Below, in pieces: positions 15,679 through 23,584 of a stretch of 25,840 bases of DNA. Source of the DNA: PZPK01 sp041590075 (GTDB taxonomy: Bacteria > Pseudomonadota > Gammaproteobacteria > Pseudomonadales > Oleiphilaceae); assembly GCA_041590075.1 (NCBI GenBank), contig JBFHUL010000047.1, positions 1 to 25,840 on the forward strand. Direction: 5' to 3'. The stretch's first letter is position 1. Each line of letters starts with the position of its first letter. The notes beneath the pieces are model-generated. The model ran no database searches. It saw only the letters and a list, made by a program, of their open reading frames with translations, and was not told the DNA's origin. The translations under genes were made by a program, and so were the position numbers.

Positions 15679-16566
15679 CTAGTTGAATACGCCCGTAGAG
15701 AGGTAGCGATCACCGCGATCGCAAATAATGGCGACGATCACGGCATTTTCAAGCTGCTGGGAAAGCCGCAGCGCACCCGCCACTGCCCCGCCAGAAGACA
15801 CGCCACAAAAAATGCCTTCACGGGCGGCCAGCGCCTTCATGGTGGCTTCGGCTTCTTCCTGCCCCATATCAATCACCTGATCCACCCGACTGGCATCAAA
15901 AATACTGGGCAGATACGCCTCCGGCCAACGCCGGATGCCGGGAATCGAGGCGCCTTCTACAGGCTGCAAACCCACAATTTGTACCGCGGGATTCTGCTCT
16001 TTCAAATAGCGAGAAACGCCCATGATCGTACCGGTAGTGCCCATGGAGCTAACGAAGTGTGTCACCTTGCCTTCAGTCTGTCGCCAGATCTCCGGGCCCG
16101 TTCCCATATAATGCGCACGAGGGTTATCCTGATTGCCAAACTGATCGAGAACGATGCCTTTTCCTTCGGCCTCCATTTTCTTGGCCAGATCCCGCGCGCC
16201 TTCCATACTCTGTTCCCGGGTGACATGAATCAGTTGCGCACCATAGGCTGCCATAGACGCTTTGCGCTCGGCACTCATGTTGTCGGGCATGATCAGAATC
16301 ATTTTGTAACCCTTGATCGCTGCAGCCATCGCGAGGGCAATACCGGTGTTACCACTGGTTGCTTCAATCAGCGTATCGCCGGGTTTTATCTGGCCCCGCG
16401 CTTCGGCTTGCTGAATCATGCTCATGGCGGGACGGTCCTTGACCGAGCCTGCCGGGTTATTGCCTTCCAGCTTCACCAGAATGGTATTCGTGGTGTCGCC
16501 AGGTAAGCGTTGCAAACGCACCAATGGCGTATTGCCAACATAGTCTTCAATCGTCGGAAACGTCAT
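15679..16566 (-). CDS. cysM: Cysteine synthase B (O-acetylserine sulfhydrylase B)
   Basis: This PLP enzyme makes L-cysteine from O-acetylserine and sulfide; CysM types also accept thiosulfate. The protein has 295 residues, close to E. coli CysM (303). The PLP-binding lysine is Lys43 in NNPAGSVKDR; the substrate loop is TSGNTG (70-75); the glycine-rich phosphate loop is SSMGTTGTIMG. The segment SIPGIRRWPEAYLP is typical of CysM and separates it from CysK. Start at ATG 16566 has AAGTAGGT as ribosome binding site. It is first in the leftward run with rlmD, relA and mazG, and divergent from barA across 141 bp, where I see no convincing promoter hexamers for either gene. Confidence 0.96.
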   Translation of the reverse strand: MTFPTIEDYVGNTPLVRLQRLPGDTTNTILVKLEGNNPAGSVKDRPAMSMIQQAEARGQIKPGDTLIEATSGNTGIALAMAAAIKGYKMILIMPDNMSAERKASMAAYGAQLIHVTREQSMEGARDLAKKMEAEGKGIVLDQFGNQDNPRAHYMGTGPEIWRQTEGKVTHFVSSMGTTGTIMGVSRYLKEQNPAVQIVGLQPVEGASIPGIRRWPEAYLPSIFDASRVDQVIDMGQEEAEATMKALAAREGIFCGVSSGGAVAGALRLSQQLENAVIVAIICDRGDRYLSTGVFN

Positions 16567-16707
16567 GTCATACCTACTTGAATTCGCGATTGCCGGCCCT
16601 CAGCCGTGATATTTTAAACGAATGCGCAATGATACACTGAGTCATACGGGATTACCTGATAATATCCGGCTTAACTCCAATCCAGCAGGCCTCCGAAACG
16701 TAACGCC

Positions 16708-19503
16708 ATGAATCGCCTCGCCCTCAAACATCGCGTACTCATTGCATGTATGATCGGCATGAGCTTACTGCTTGCGTTACTTTCCTGGCAGGCATCGCAA
16801 TCCAACCGGCATGACCGCATTGAGCTCCTCCAAGGTCGGCTTGATGACCTGAGTTTTGCGCTGCAAAATCAGCTACGTCACGGCGCGTCAGGTGAACAGC
16901 AGCTGCGGATAGGAAGCCAGATCAATGTGTTGATGGCACATCCCCTGCTGCGCTCCATATCAGTATTAACATCCGAAGGGGGCGTGCTGTTTCATCAGGG
17001 GAATGTCGTCCCCAAAAGCCGTAACCCTGAGGATTTCCCTGTTTCTCAACGCCTCATGGTCCCGGCCCGGGATCACTGGCAGTATATTATCCCGATTCAC
17101 AAGCAAACACCGACGCCCTCAACACCCGAAAGCCTGCCCGCTGGCTGGCTAATCCTGAGCATCGACCCGCCCCACTTGGGGCCGGTCGATAAAGTCATCG
17201 CTCTCTACTGGGTGCTGGGCTTACTGGCCGCCTGGCTGCTGGCGCGTTATCTCCAGCGTATATTGATTGTGCCGCTGGAACAGATCTCACAACATGCCGA
17301 CGCGATAGCCCGCGGTGATCTGGAGGTGACGCCCGAAACACAACCCAGCCCGGAATACGAGCGTCTGGCCGCACAACTGCATCAATTGGCCCGGCAATTA
17401 CATCTCATCCAGCAGGATATGAGTAAAGAGATCCAGCAAACCACGGAAGACCTGCGGGAAACCCTCGAAACCATCGAAATACAGAACGTGGAATTGGACC
17501 TTGCCCGCAAGCAGGCGGTTACTGCGAATCGGGCCAAGACCGAATTTCTGGCCAACATGAGTCACGAGATTCGCACCCCGCTCAACGGCATTATCGGCTT
17601 TACCAACCTCTTGCTCAAAAGCCCCCTGAGCCAGCGTCAGAAAGACCACCTGACAACCATACGCAAGTCTTCCGAAATCCTGTTACTGATCATCAACGAT
17701 ATACTCGACTTTTCTAAAATCGAAGCTGGCAAACTATTGCTGGATACCGGGCGTATTGATGTAAGAGAACTTATTGAAGACGTGATCAGCATGCTGGCAC
17801 CCACCGCACACCTGAAAGGTCTGGAACTGGTGCATCTGCATTATCGTGATGTCCCGGCGCAGATTGTGGGTGACTCGTTGCGCATCAAACAAGTCATCAC
17901 CAACTTGCTGAATAACGCCATCAAGTTCACGCACTCCGGCGAAGTCGTGGTCCGCGTTATGCTCGATGAACACCCTCATCTGGCTAACGAAGACTGCATC
18001 AAAGTGGCCGTGAGTGATACGGGGGTGGGGCTATCACGCGCGCAGCAACATTCTATTTTTAATGCTTTTTCTCAGGCTGATGCCTCAACCGCGCGCAATT
18101 TTGGCGGCACCGGTCTCGGCCTGGCCATTTCCAAAAAGCTCATCGAACAGATGGAAGGCGATATTGGTTTTGAAAGCGACCTGGGCAAGGGCTCTACTTT
18201 CTGGTTCACCTTACCGATTGTTATCCCCCAAGCTAATCAGGCAGAGCGGATCGAGGCGCCAAGTCTGCGCGGCAAGCGCGTATTGTGCATCGAACATCAG
18301 GAAACCCCGCGCACCGCACTCACACACCTTCTGGACGACACCGGTGCTGCGGTCAGCTTTGTTGAATCCTTAGGGGAGCTTGATGAGCAGCTCAAACAGG
18401 AGCATTTTGATGCCGCAAACGCCCTCTGCCTGCTTAGTCTCGACGCCATGGAATTACGCGCCACAGATACCGCCCGGAAACTGGCACACTGGCAACAACA
18501 AGGGATACTGACCGTACTGATCACTCCCACGCTCGAAGAGTACAGCGTACCGGCATTGCAGCATGCAGGCGCACATATGGTAAAACCGCTCACGCAAAAA
18601 CGGTTTTACCATGGCATAAAAGACGTGCTTGCTGGAAAACGCGCCCTGCCGCCTGCATCGGAGCAGCCTTCGCTCACACCCGATCGCGCGCCCTCACCTT
18701 GTGCCGATACGGTGCTGATCGTCGACGACAACGAAATCAACTTGCGTCTTGTTGCCGCCCTCATGGAAGAGCTTTCCATTCACTATCATCTTGCTCAAGA
18801 TGGTTTTACCGCCTGCGAAAAATGCCTGCATCACCGCTATTCGCTGATACTAATGGATATTCAGATGCCCGGAATGGACGGCGTGGCGGCTATGAAGAAG
18901 ATCCGCGAAATTAAGCACTATGCCAAAGCGCCGATTATGGCGCTCACGGCTTATGCGCTCCCCGAAGAACAAGCCGAATACCTGCAGCAGGGGTTTGATG
19001 GACTGATTACCAAACCCATTGACGAGAACAAGTTAATAACGTGTCTCAAGCAGTGCATCCCCGACTTTCAGGAACCGCCCCCAGCTCCACCGCAATCCGA
19101 AGCAGCTGCCTCACCTTCTCAACTGCCCGACAACGAAGCTCCGGTCGACATCACTGAAAGTATCCATCTCAGTAATGGCAACCGAACGCTGGCTATGGAA
19201 ATGCTGGAAAAATTCTGTCACTCACTGCCGGCAGAACGCCAAAACATCGCTTCGCTCGCCGAGCAGGAAGATTGGAAAACACTTGAAGCCAGCATTCATC
19301 ACCTGCATGGCGCTTGCCAGTACTGCGGGGTACCGCAACTGCGCACGGCAGCCAAAGCAGCCGAGCACGCGCTCAAGCAGGGCGAGTATACGCAAGCACA
19401 CATCGACATACTGCTTGCCAGGCTGGACGCAGTCATCGCTTGGCACACGCACACCGGGGGAAGCCTGACCCAAGCGAAAGCAGAAGCGCAGTTCACAAAA
19501 TAG
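16708..19503 (+). CDS. barA: BarA/GacS-type hybrid sensor histidine kinase
   Basis: This inner-membrane kinase of the BarA-UvrY (GacS-GacA) system controls the Csr/Rsm small RNAs. The 931-residue protein shows TM1 (about 9-27), a periplasmic part (about 28-162), TM2 (about 163-181), HAMP (about 182-235), and HisKA with His286 in NMSHEIRTPLNG. It then has HATPase_c with the N-box LLNNAIKF (about 400-407) and G-boxes DTGVG and GGTGLGL, a degenerate receiver (about 522-642) without a clear phospho-Asp, a real receiver with Asp672-Asp673 and phospho-Asp717 (LMDIQMPGMDG), and an HPt domain with His867 (HHLHGACQYCG). The extra pseudo-receiver is also a feature of BarA/GacS. Divergence from cysM-rlmD-relA-mazG matches that family's usual place. 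Its response regulator gene is not in this window. No clear ribosome binding site precedes ATG 16708. Confidence 0.93.
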   Translation: MNRLALKHRVLIACMIGMSLLLALLSWQASQSNRHDRIELLQGRLDDLSFALQNQLRHGASGEQQLRIGSQINVLMAHPLLRSISVLTSEGGVLFHQGNVVPKSRNPEDFPVSQRLMVPARDHWQYIIPIHKQTPTPSTPESLPAGWLILSIDPPHLGPVDKVIALYWVLGLLAAWLLARYLQRILIVPLEQISQHADAIARGDLEVTPETQPSPEYERLAAQLHQLARQLHLIQQDMSKEIQQTTEDLRETLETIEIQNVELDLARKQAVTANRAKTEFLANMSHEIRTPLNGIIGFTNLLLKSPLSQRQKDHLTTIRKSSEILLLIINDILDFSKIEAGKLLLDTGRIDVRELIEDVISMLAPTAHLKGLELVHLHYRDVPAQIVGDSLRIKQVITNLLNNAIKFTHSGEVVVRVMLDEHPHLANEDCIKVAVSDTGVGLSRAQQHSIFNAFSQADASTARNFGGTGLGLAISKKLIEQMEGDIGFESDLGKGSTFWFTLPIVIPQANQAERIEAPSLRGKRVLCIEHQETPRTALTHLLDDTGAAVSFVESLGELDEQLKQEHFDAANALCLLSLDAMELRATDTARKLAHWQQQGILTVLITPTLEEYSVPALQHAGAHMVKPLTQKRFYHGIKDVLAGKRALPPASEQPSLTPDRAPSPCADTVLIVDDNEINLRLVAALMEELSIHYHLAQDGFTACEKCLHHRYSLILMDIQMPGMDGVAAMKKIREIKHYAKAPIMALTAYALPEEQAEYLQQGFDGLITKPIDENKLITCLKQCIPDFQEPPPAPPQSEAAASPSQLPDNEAPVDITESIHLSNGNRTLAMEMLEKFCHSLPAERQNIASLAEQEDWKTLEASIHHLHGACQYCGVPQLRTAAKAAEHALKQGEYTQAHIDILLARLDAVIAWHTHTGGSLTQAKAEAQFTK
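18577..18612. repeat. Perfect 12-bp inverted repeat inside barA
   Basis: ATGGTAAAACCG (18577-18588) and CGGTTTTACCAT (18601-18612) are exact reverse complements separated by a 12-base loop. They encode the end of the pseudo-receiver domain (HMVKPLTQKRFYH). No U-run follows, so it is not a standard terminator. Function unknown. Confidence 0.85.
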
Positions 19504-19616
19504 TCGTATAGCACTTCTCCAGCCAGAGCTAATCCATTACATTATTCGTCTTCACCCAATATTTTTTTGCGTAGCCTACTCACGGCTCCGAATTCACCTT
19601 CGTAAGGATTATCGGC

Positions 19617-22013
19617 TTGCAGGCAACAACACAGCTCTACTCGGTTCTGATACTTTTTGGCACGCTATTGTTGAGCGCGTGCGGAACAGGAACGACTGGC
19701 GGCGGTCAGCCCAGTGGCAATGGCGCCGGGAGCGGAGGCAGAGACAGCGTTGAGCCTGCTGAAAAAGTAGCACTGCGCATCGAAGCAACCGATGAAATGC
19801 TGGTGAGCTGGCAGACAGAGTTGTTCCATCTCCTCGGCCCACAACGCGCCTACGCCCTCGAAGGATTAGTCGAACGCAATGATTTACCGGAAACCGCCAT
19901 TTCCATCATTGAACTCGACGAAAATTTCAGAGAAATTTCAGGTGGCAATGTACCTGAGTTCGAAGTGATCAAACCGCGCGGGCGCGACGGCTATGAAATC
20001 TGGTTCAAAGAGTTATTGATTGAACAGGCCAATCTGGTTATCCGGGTCAGGCTCACACGCAATGAAATTCTATACGCTCCGCTCTACTCTACCGGCAATG
20101 AAAGCAATCCGATTGTTGTGAATGTCGGATCGCACTTTGTGCTGAAAAAGCTCTTTGATCAAATCAATAGCCCTGAACAGTTACAAGCCTTAAGAGAGTG
20201 CCAATCCGAAGACAATTGCACTAATCAAATTCAAGCCAAGGCGGCCGTTGTTGCCAACGCCAGCAGGATGATCCAGAACTATGAGATCGAGATTGAAAGT
20301 AATCAGAATATTGCCAGTGCGCTGGCCACCCTCGAAAGCCAAAGGGACCTCACTCTGCATATTGAAGCCATGATGCGCTCGATCACTGAAACGAGCTCAC
20401 CCATTGCAAAGGGCACACCGCGCCCCTTCACCATCACAGACGGCAATATTCGCACACGACTTAACTATAATGTCGATCACAATTCGGTATGGCTGGGGTT
20501 CCAAATGAACGATTACCGCCCCGCCCCTGTTAATAGTCAGAAGGAAGTGTTGCTGTCGATTGCCAATTCTCGCATTGTAAGTGCAGATGAGCTCGACGGC
20601 CCGTTTCCCGCTTACCCCGCGCTTAACCAAAACACCAGTTTATTGGACATACGCCGGGATTCGATCAGTGCCGACATCCCGTTTGAACGCAGCACGCTGC
20701 TCATCAACGAAAACGGCAACACCAATTTTGAGCTGAATGACGAACTCAACAGCTTTGGCTTCAGCACCAGCGATACCTTTCTGAACACGGAGGGCTTCCT
20801 GCTGAATGACCGAAACATACTGCAAACCATCAACGACGAGCGCACCGTAGGCTGGTCGTTTTCGCCCATGTTCTCGCTGCTCTATAAAGCCAATGACTTC
20901 GAACCCGATACCAGCACCGACAACACCAGCTCGGATCAGGAACGCGAATACGATGCATCGCCCACCTGGTTGATGGCTTCGAATTACAGCCGTGGCGGCC
21001 GCTTCGATAACAACTCCCCAAGTGGAATTTTTACCCGGGGCGATCAGCAGGAAGCTCTCAACCTGTTCAGCTGGGAAATCCATGGTCAGGAGACGACTGA
21101 GGCGTTTTCAAGAAGCGACATCAACGGCAAAGACTACGGCGTTGTTGCGTATTCAGTACAACTGGACCAGGGCGGGAAGCTGCTCGAAATTTTCGCCGAA
21201 ACGTATAACTGGGATGCTGTCAGCAATGACTTTTTCGAGAGTAATGTGACGACCTATACAACCTCTCGCGGCGCAAACAACGCGATCAACCCCGTGATGA
21301 GCAGCACCACACAAGGCCTGGGCGATCGCGACTTTTATCTTGTCTCTACGCTCGAAGCAACACAGGAATTTCCCGAAGGAAATTTCTTCACTCAAGGCCT
21401 GTTGGGATTGGACCCCGGCACCGAGAATCGCGGACACAGCTCAGAGGATGGTCGCCACTTGGCCTTCTCCACCAAGAACGATAACCGGGGGCGAGGGCTC
21501 ATCGTCGCAACCCAGATGCGCCCATCCTCTGCAGAACCCATTTTCAGCGGTGAAAGCTACCGCTTACAGGGCAACAGCATTGGGTTCGAGAATATGCTGA
21601 ACTTCGCGTTCACCTTGAACAACTCTCTGCTCACGATCAATGATCGTCAACCCGGCGATCCCGCGCAGATAGACTGTAATGCCACCCTACAGTTCAGTGC
21701 CGTACGCCTTGATCACGATACGACAGAAAACACCCTGAGCGAACCGGAAGACTGGGTTGCCCCCGTGGGATCGAACCCGGGCCCGGTCAATAGTTCCAGT
21801 TGCATCCTGAATGGCGGTAAGATTGAAATCGAGTTCGATGAGCTGTATGACCGCACCCTGCGCCTTGAGGGATTTGTCAGCACACAAGGCACGGGCAGCA
21901 GCACCGATTCAACACCTGGCAGGGTGATCAACATGATCTGGATTCACGAAGACAATCTGGGCTTGGTGTTTGCCAATCAGGAACAAACCCTCAGCCCCAC
22001 CTTCGGCGAGTAA
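19617..22013 (+). CDS. Large lipoprotein of unknown function
   Basis: I do not recognise the family of this 798-residue protein. It starts at TTG 19617, supported by TAAGGA at 19603-19608; an in-frame stop lies shortly upstream and the first in-frame ATG is far downstream. The N terminus is a lipoprotein signal with a hydrophobic stretch (residues 7-18) and lipobox LSAC (Cys22), but its n-region has no Lys or Arg, which is unusual. A Gly/Ser/Thr-rich tether follows (about 23-45). The rest is acidic and Asn/Ser/Thr-rich, suggesting an exported, beta-rich protein at the outer membrane or cell surface. Four cysteines form two nearby pairs in sequence (ECQSEDNC near 199-206; DC near 685 and SSC near 726), possible disulfides. 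It is followed after four bases by the DUF1232 gene. Gene reality is sure; function unknown. Confidence 0.85.
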   Translation: MQATTQLYSVLILFGTLLLSACGTGTTGGGQPSGNGAGSGGRDSVEPAEKVALRIEATDEMLVSWQTELFHLLGPQRAYALEGLVERNDLPETAISIIELDENFREISGGNVPEFEVIKPRGRDGYEIWFKELLIEQANLVIRVRLTRNEILYAPLYSTGNESNPIVVNVGSHFVLKKLFDQINSPEQLQALRECQSEDNCTNQIQAKAAVVANASRMIQNYEIEIESNQNIASALATLESQRDLTLHIEAMMRSITETSSPIAKGTPRPFTITDGNIRTRLNYNVDHNSVWLGFQMNDYRPAPVNSQKEVLLSIANSRIVSADELDGPFPAYPALNQNTSLLDIRRDSISADIPFERSTLLINENGNTNFELNDELNSFGFSTSDTFLNTEGFLLNDRNILQTINDERTVGWSFSPMFSLLYKANDFEPDTSTDNTSSDQEREYDASPTWLMASNYSRGGRFDNNSPSGIFTRGDQQEALNLFSWEIHGQETTEAFSRSDINGKDYGVVAYSVQLDQGGKLLEIFAETYNWDAVSNDFFESNVTTYTTSRGANNAINPVMSSTTQGLGDRDFYLVSTLEATQEFPEGNFFTQGLLGLDPGTENRGHSSEDGRHLAFSTKNDNRGRGLIVATQMRPSSAEPIFSGESYRLQGNSIGFENMLNFAFTLNNSLLTINDRQPGDPAQIDCNATLQFSAVRLDHDTTENTLSEPEDWVAPVGSNPGPVNSSSCILNGGKIEIEFDELYDRTLRLEGFVSTQGTGSSTDSTPGRVINMIWIHEDNLGLVFANQEQTLSPTFGE

Positions 22014-22017
22014 CACC

Positions 22018-22374
22018 ATGCAACAAGGCCTTAGTAAATATAAACTGCTTAAGAAAATACGCAGCTACTGCTCCGTCCTCGGACATGAGCTGTTATATCG
22101 GGTATTCATTCTTTTCAACACCCTCAAAGCGCCCGAAACGCCACTGTGGTGTCGCGGTGTCATTCTCGGCAGCCTCGGTTATTTTCTGAGCACCATCGAT
22201 GGTATCCCCGATCCGACTCCAGTACTTGGATTTTCAGACGACATGACGGTCCTTGCAGCGGCTATTGCAACCGTCTCGCAACACATCACACCCGAAATAA
22301 AAGAAAAGTCAGAGGCGCAGGCGCAGCGTATTCAAGAGCGTTTGGGCGGGGGGCAAGACATTCCGGCCAGCTAA
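22018..22374 (+). CDS. YkvA-like DUF1232 membrane protein
   Basis: This 118-residue protein has the DUF1232 core at about 48-80: the pattern Y-x-x-S-x-I-D-x-I-P-D, then P-V-L-G-F-S-D-D, as in YkvA-family proteins. The core forms a hydrophobic hairpin probably embedded in the inner membrane. The biochemical function of the family is unknown. I start it at ATG 22018, four bases after the upstream lipoprotein stop; an ATG at 21970 would add 16 residues inside the previous gene and looks less natural. GGCGAG, within the last codons of the lipoprotein gene, is a possible ribosome binding site. The C-terminal tail (about 92-118) is charged and Gln/Glu-rich. The tight spacing suggests translation coupled to the lipoprotein. 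Confidence 0.82.
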   Translation: MQQGLSKYKLLKKIRSYCSVLGHELLYRVFILFNTLKAPETPLWCRGVILGSLGYFLSTIDGIPDPTPVLGFSDDMTVLAAAIATVSQHITPEIKEKSEAQAQRIQERLGGGQDIPAS

Positions 22375-22393
22375 GCTTACACTTGTTCGCTGT

Positions 22394-22406
22394 ATGATTG
22401 AATCAT
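22394..22406. repeat. 13-base palindrome upstream of the acyltransferase
   Basis: ATGATT-G-AATCAT is a perfect inverted repeat with a single central base, 48 bp before the acyltransferase start. It could be an operator for a dimeric regulator or chance; no known binding site is matched. Confidence 0.5.
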
Positions 22407-22454
22407 GGCAAACCTGTAGATAGACTTTGTGCAAAATATCTAACGGGGATTTAC

Positions 22455-23360
22455 ATGCTGCACTTTATACCCGGCCCACTTAAAGGCCTGATTGTCGCTA
22501 TACTGATCATTATCAACACCCTGTTCTGGTTCCCACCCCTTCTTCTGGCAGCCATACTCAAGCTGATCTTTCCATTCAAACTCATCCGCATTACTGCGAC
22601 CAAAGCCGCCATCGGCATGGCCAATACCTGGGTGGCATTTAATAGCCTGCTGTTTACGCTCTTTCACCGCGTCGACTGGCAGGTAGAGGGCGTCGAAGGC
22701 TTACGGCGCGACCAATGGTATCTGGTCAATTGTAATCATCAGAGCTGGGCCGATATTCCCATCACCCAAAAAATTCTGAACCGTCGCATTCCCATGCTCA
22801 AGTTTTTCCTGAAACAGGAGCTTATCTGGGTACCTTTTATTGGCTTATGCTGGTGGGCGCTCGACTTTCCTTTTATGAAACGCTACAGCGCCGAGGAGGT
22901 TCGTCGTAACCCACAATTGGCAGGCAAAGACCTAGCCACAACGCGCAAGGCCTGTGAAAAATTCAAAGATACTCCCGTTTCGGTATTCAACTTTCTTGAA
23001 GGCACTCGCTTCACAGCCGAAAAACATCGTAAACAGCAATCTCCCTATAAGCATCTCTTAAAACCAAAAGCCGGGGGCGCCGCCTTCGTACTGGGAAGTA
23101 TGGGGGAACGCATGCATACCATGCTGGATATCACCATTGTGTATCCGGATCAGAAACATGGCATGTGGGATTTGTGCTGCGGACGAATCAACAAGGTCAT
23201 CGTCAAGGTAGAACAACTTGAAATACCCAAGCAGTTTCTAGGCAAGGATTACGCACAGGATGCCGAGTTCAAAGCAGCGTTTCAGGAATGGTTAAACGCA
23301 CTATGGACACGTAAAGATGCATTACTGGATCAATTGAAGAAAGAATATGGTGCCAACTGA
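22455..23360 (+). CDS. YihG/PlsC-type lysophospholipid acyltransferase
   Basis: This membrane-bound acyltransferase closely resembles E. coli YihG, a PlsC-like 1-acylglycerol-phosphate acyltransferase homologue. From ATG 22455 it has 301 residues (YihG about 310). An N-terminal hydrophobic segment (about 10-40) is followed by the catalytic HxxxxD motif (His95 to Asp100, NHQSWAD), the MKFFLKQ-like segment (LKFFLKQELIWVPFIG), the GLCWWALDFPFMKRYS segment, and the substrate motif EGTR (182-185). It should acylate lysophosphatidic acid or a related lysolipid; the acyl preference is not readable. ATG 22455 is preferred over TTG 22398 because AACGGGGAT gives a ribosome binding site and YihG-like proteins start near here. 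It is separated from the DUF1232 gene by 80 bp containing a palindrome, so it may have its own promoter. Confidence 0.88.
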   Translation: MLHFIPGPLKGLIVAILIIINTLFWFPPLLLAAILKLIFPFKLIRITATKAAIGMANTWVAFNSLLFTLFHRVDWQVEGVEGLRRDQWYLVNCNHQSWADIPITQKILNRRIPMLKFFLKQELIWVPFIGLCWWALDFPFMKRYSAEEVRRNPQLAGKDLATTRKACEKFKDTPVSVFNFLEGTRFTAEKHRKQQSPYKHLLKPKAGGAAFVLGSMGERMHTMLDITIVYPDQKHGMWDLCCGRINKVIVKVEQLEIPKQFLGKDYAQDAEFKAAFQEWLNALWTRKDALLDQLKKEYGAN

Positions 23361-23378
23361 CAGGTAAGGCGCTCATTC

Positions 23379-23401
23379 GAAGGCAGTACAACGCTGCCTT
23401 C
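23379..23401 (+). terminator. Possible hairpin terminator after the acyltransferase
   Basis: GAAGGCAG (23379-23386) and CTGCCTTC (23394-23401) form a perfect 8-bp stem with a 7-base loop, 18 bases after the acyltransferase stop. The following ACTTTAAG is only weakly U-rich, so it may need Rho or be an mRNA 3'-end stabiliser. Confidence 0.45.
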
Positions 23402-23540
23402 ACTTTAAGTATGGGCTGAAGCGCACCCTATGCTCCCTATCGGCAGCATACCTAGCACTTACTTCCCCGCGCCCCTGAGGCTCAGCCAGCGTTGATTTAA
23501 CGGGAAGGAATCCCAACAGAACAGGGGTAAATTCCAGACA

Positions 23541-23567
23541 AAAAAAACGCCCCATTGGGGCGTTTTT
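23541..23567. terminator. Bidirectional Rho-independent terminator
   Basis: AAAAACGCCCC and GGGGCGTTTTT form an 11-bp stem with loop ATT. A T-run follows the GC-rich core on both strands, so it can stop rightward transcription from the acyltransferase side and leftward transcription from DUF1302-DUF1329, whose stop is about 18 bases away. This is the clearest terminator in the window. Confidence 0.93.
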
Positions 23568-23584
23568 CGGAACGGTTCGTCCAG

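Noticed and set aside
14984..15682. 232-residue open frame on the + strand opposite rlmD
   Set aside because: Shadow of rlmD, which has all catalytic motifs on the minus strand; no recognisable protein features.
19560..19569. T-run after barA considered as a terminator
   Set aside because: No stable hairpin precedes it.
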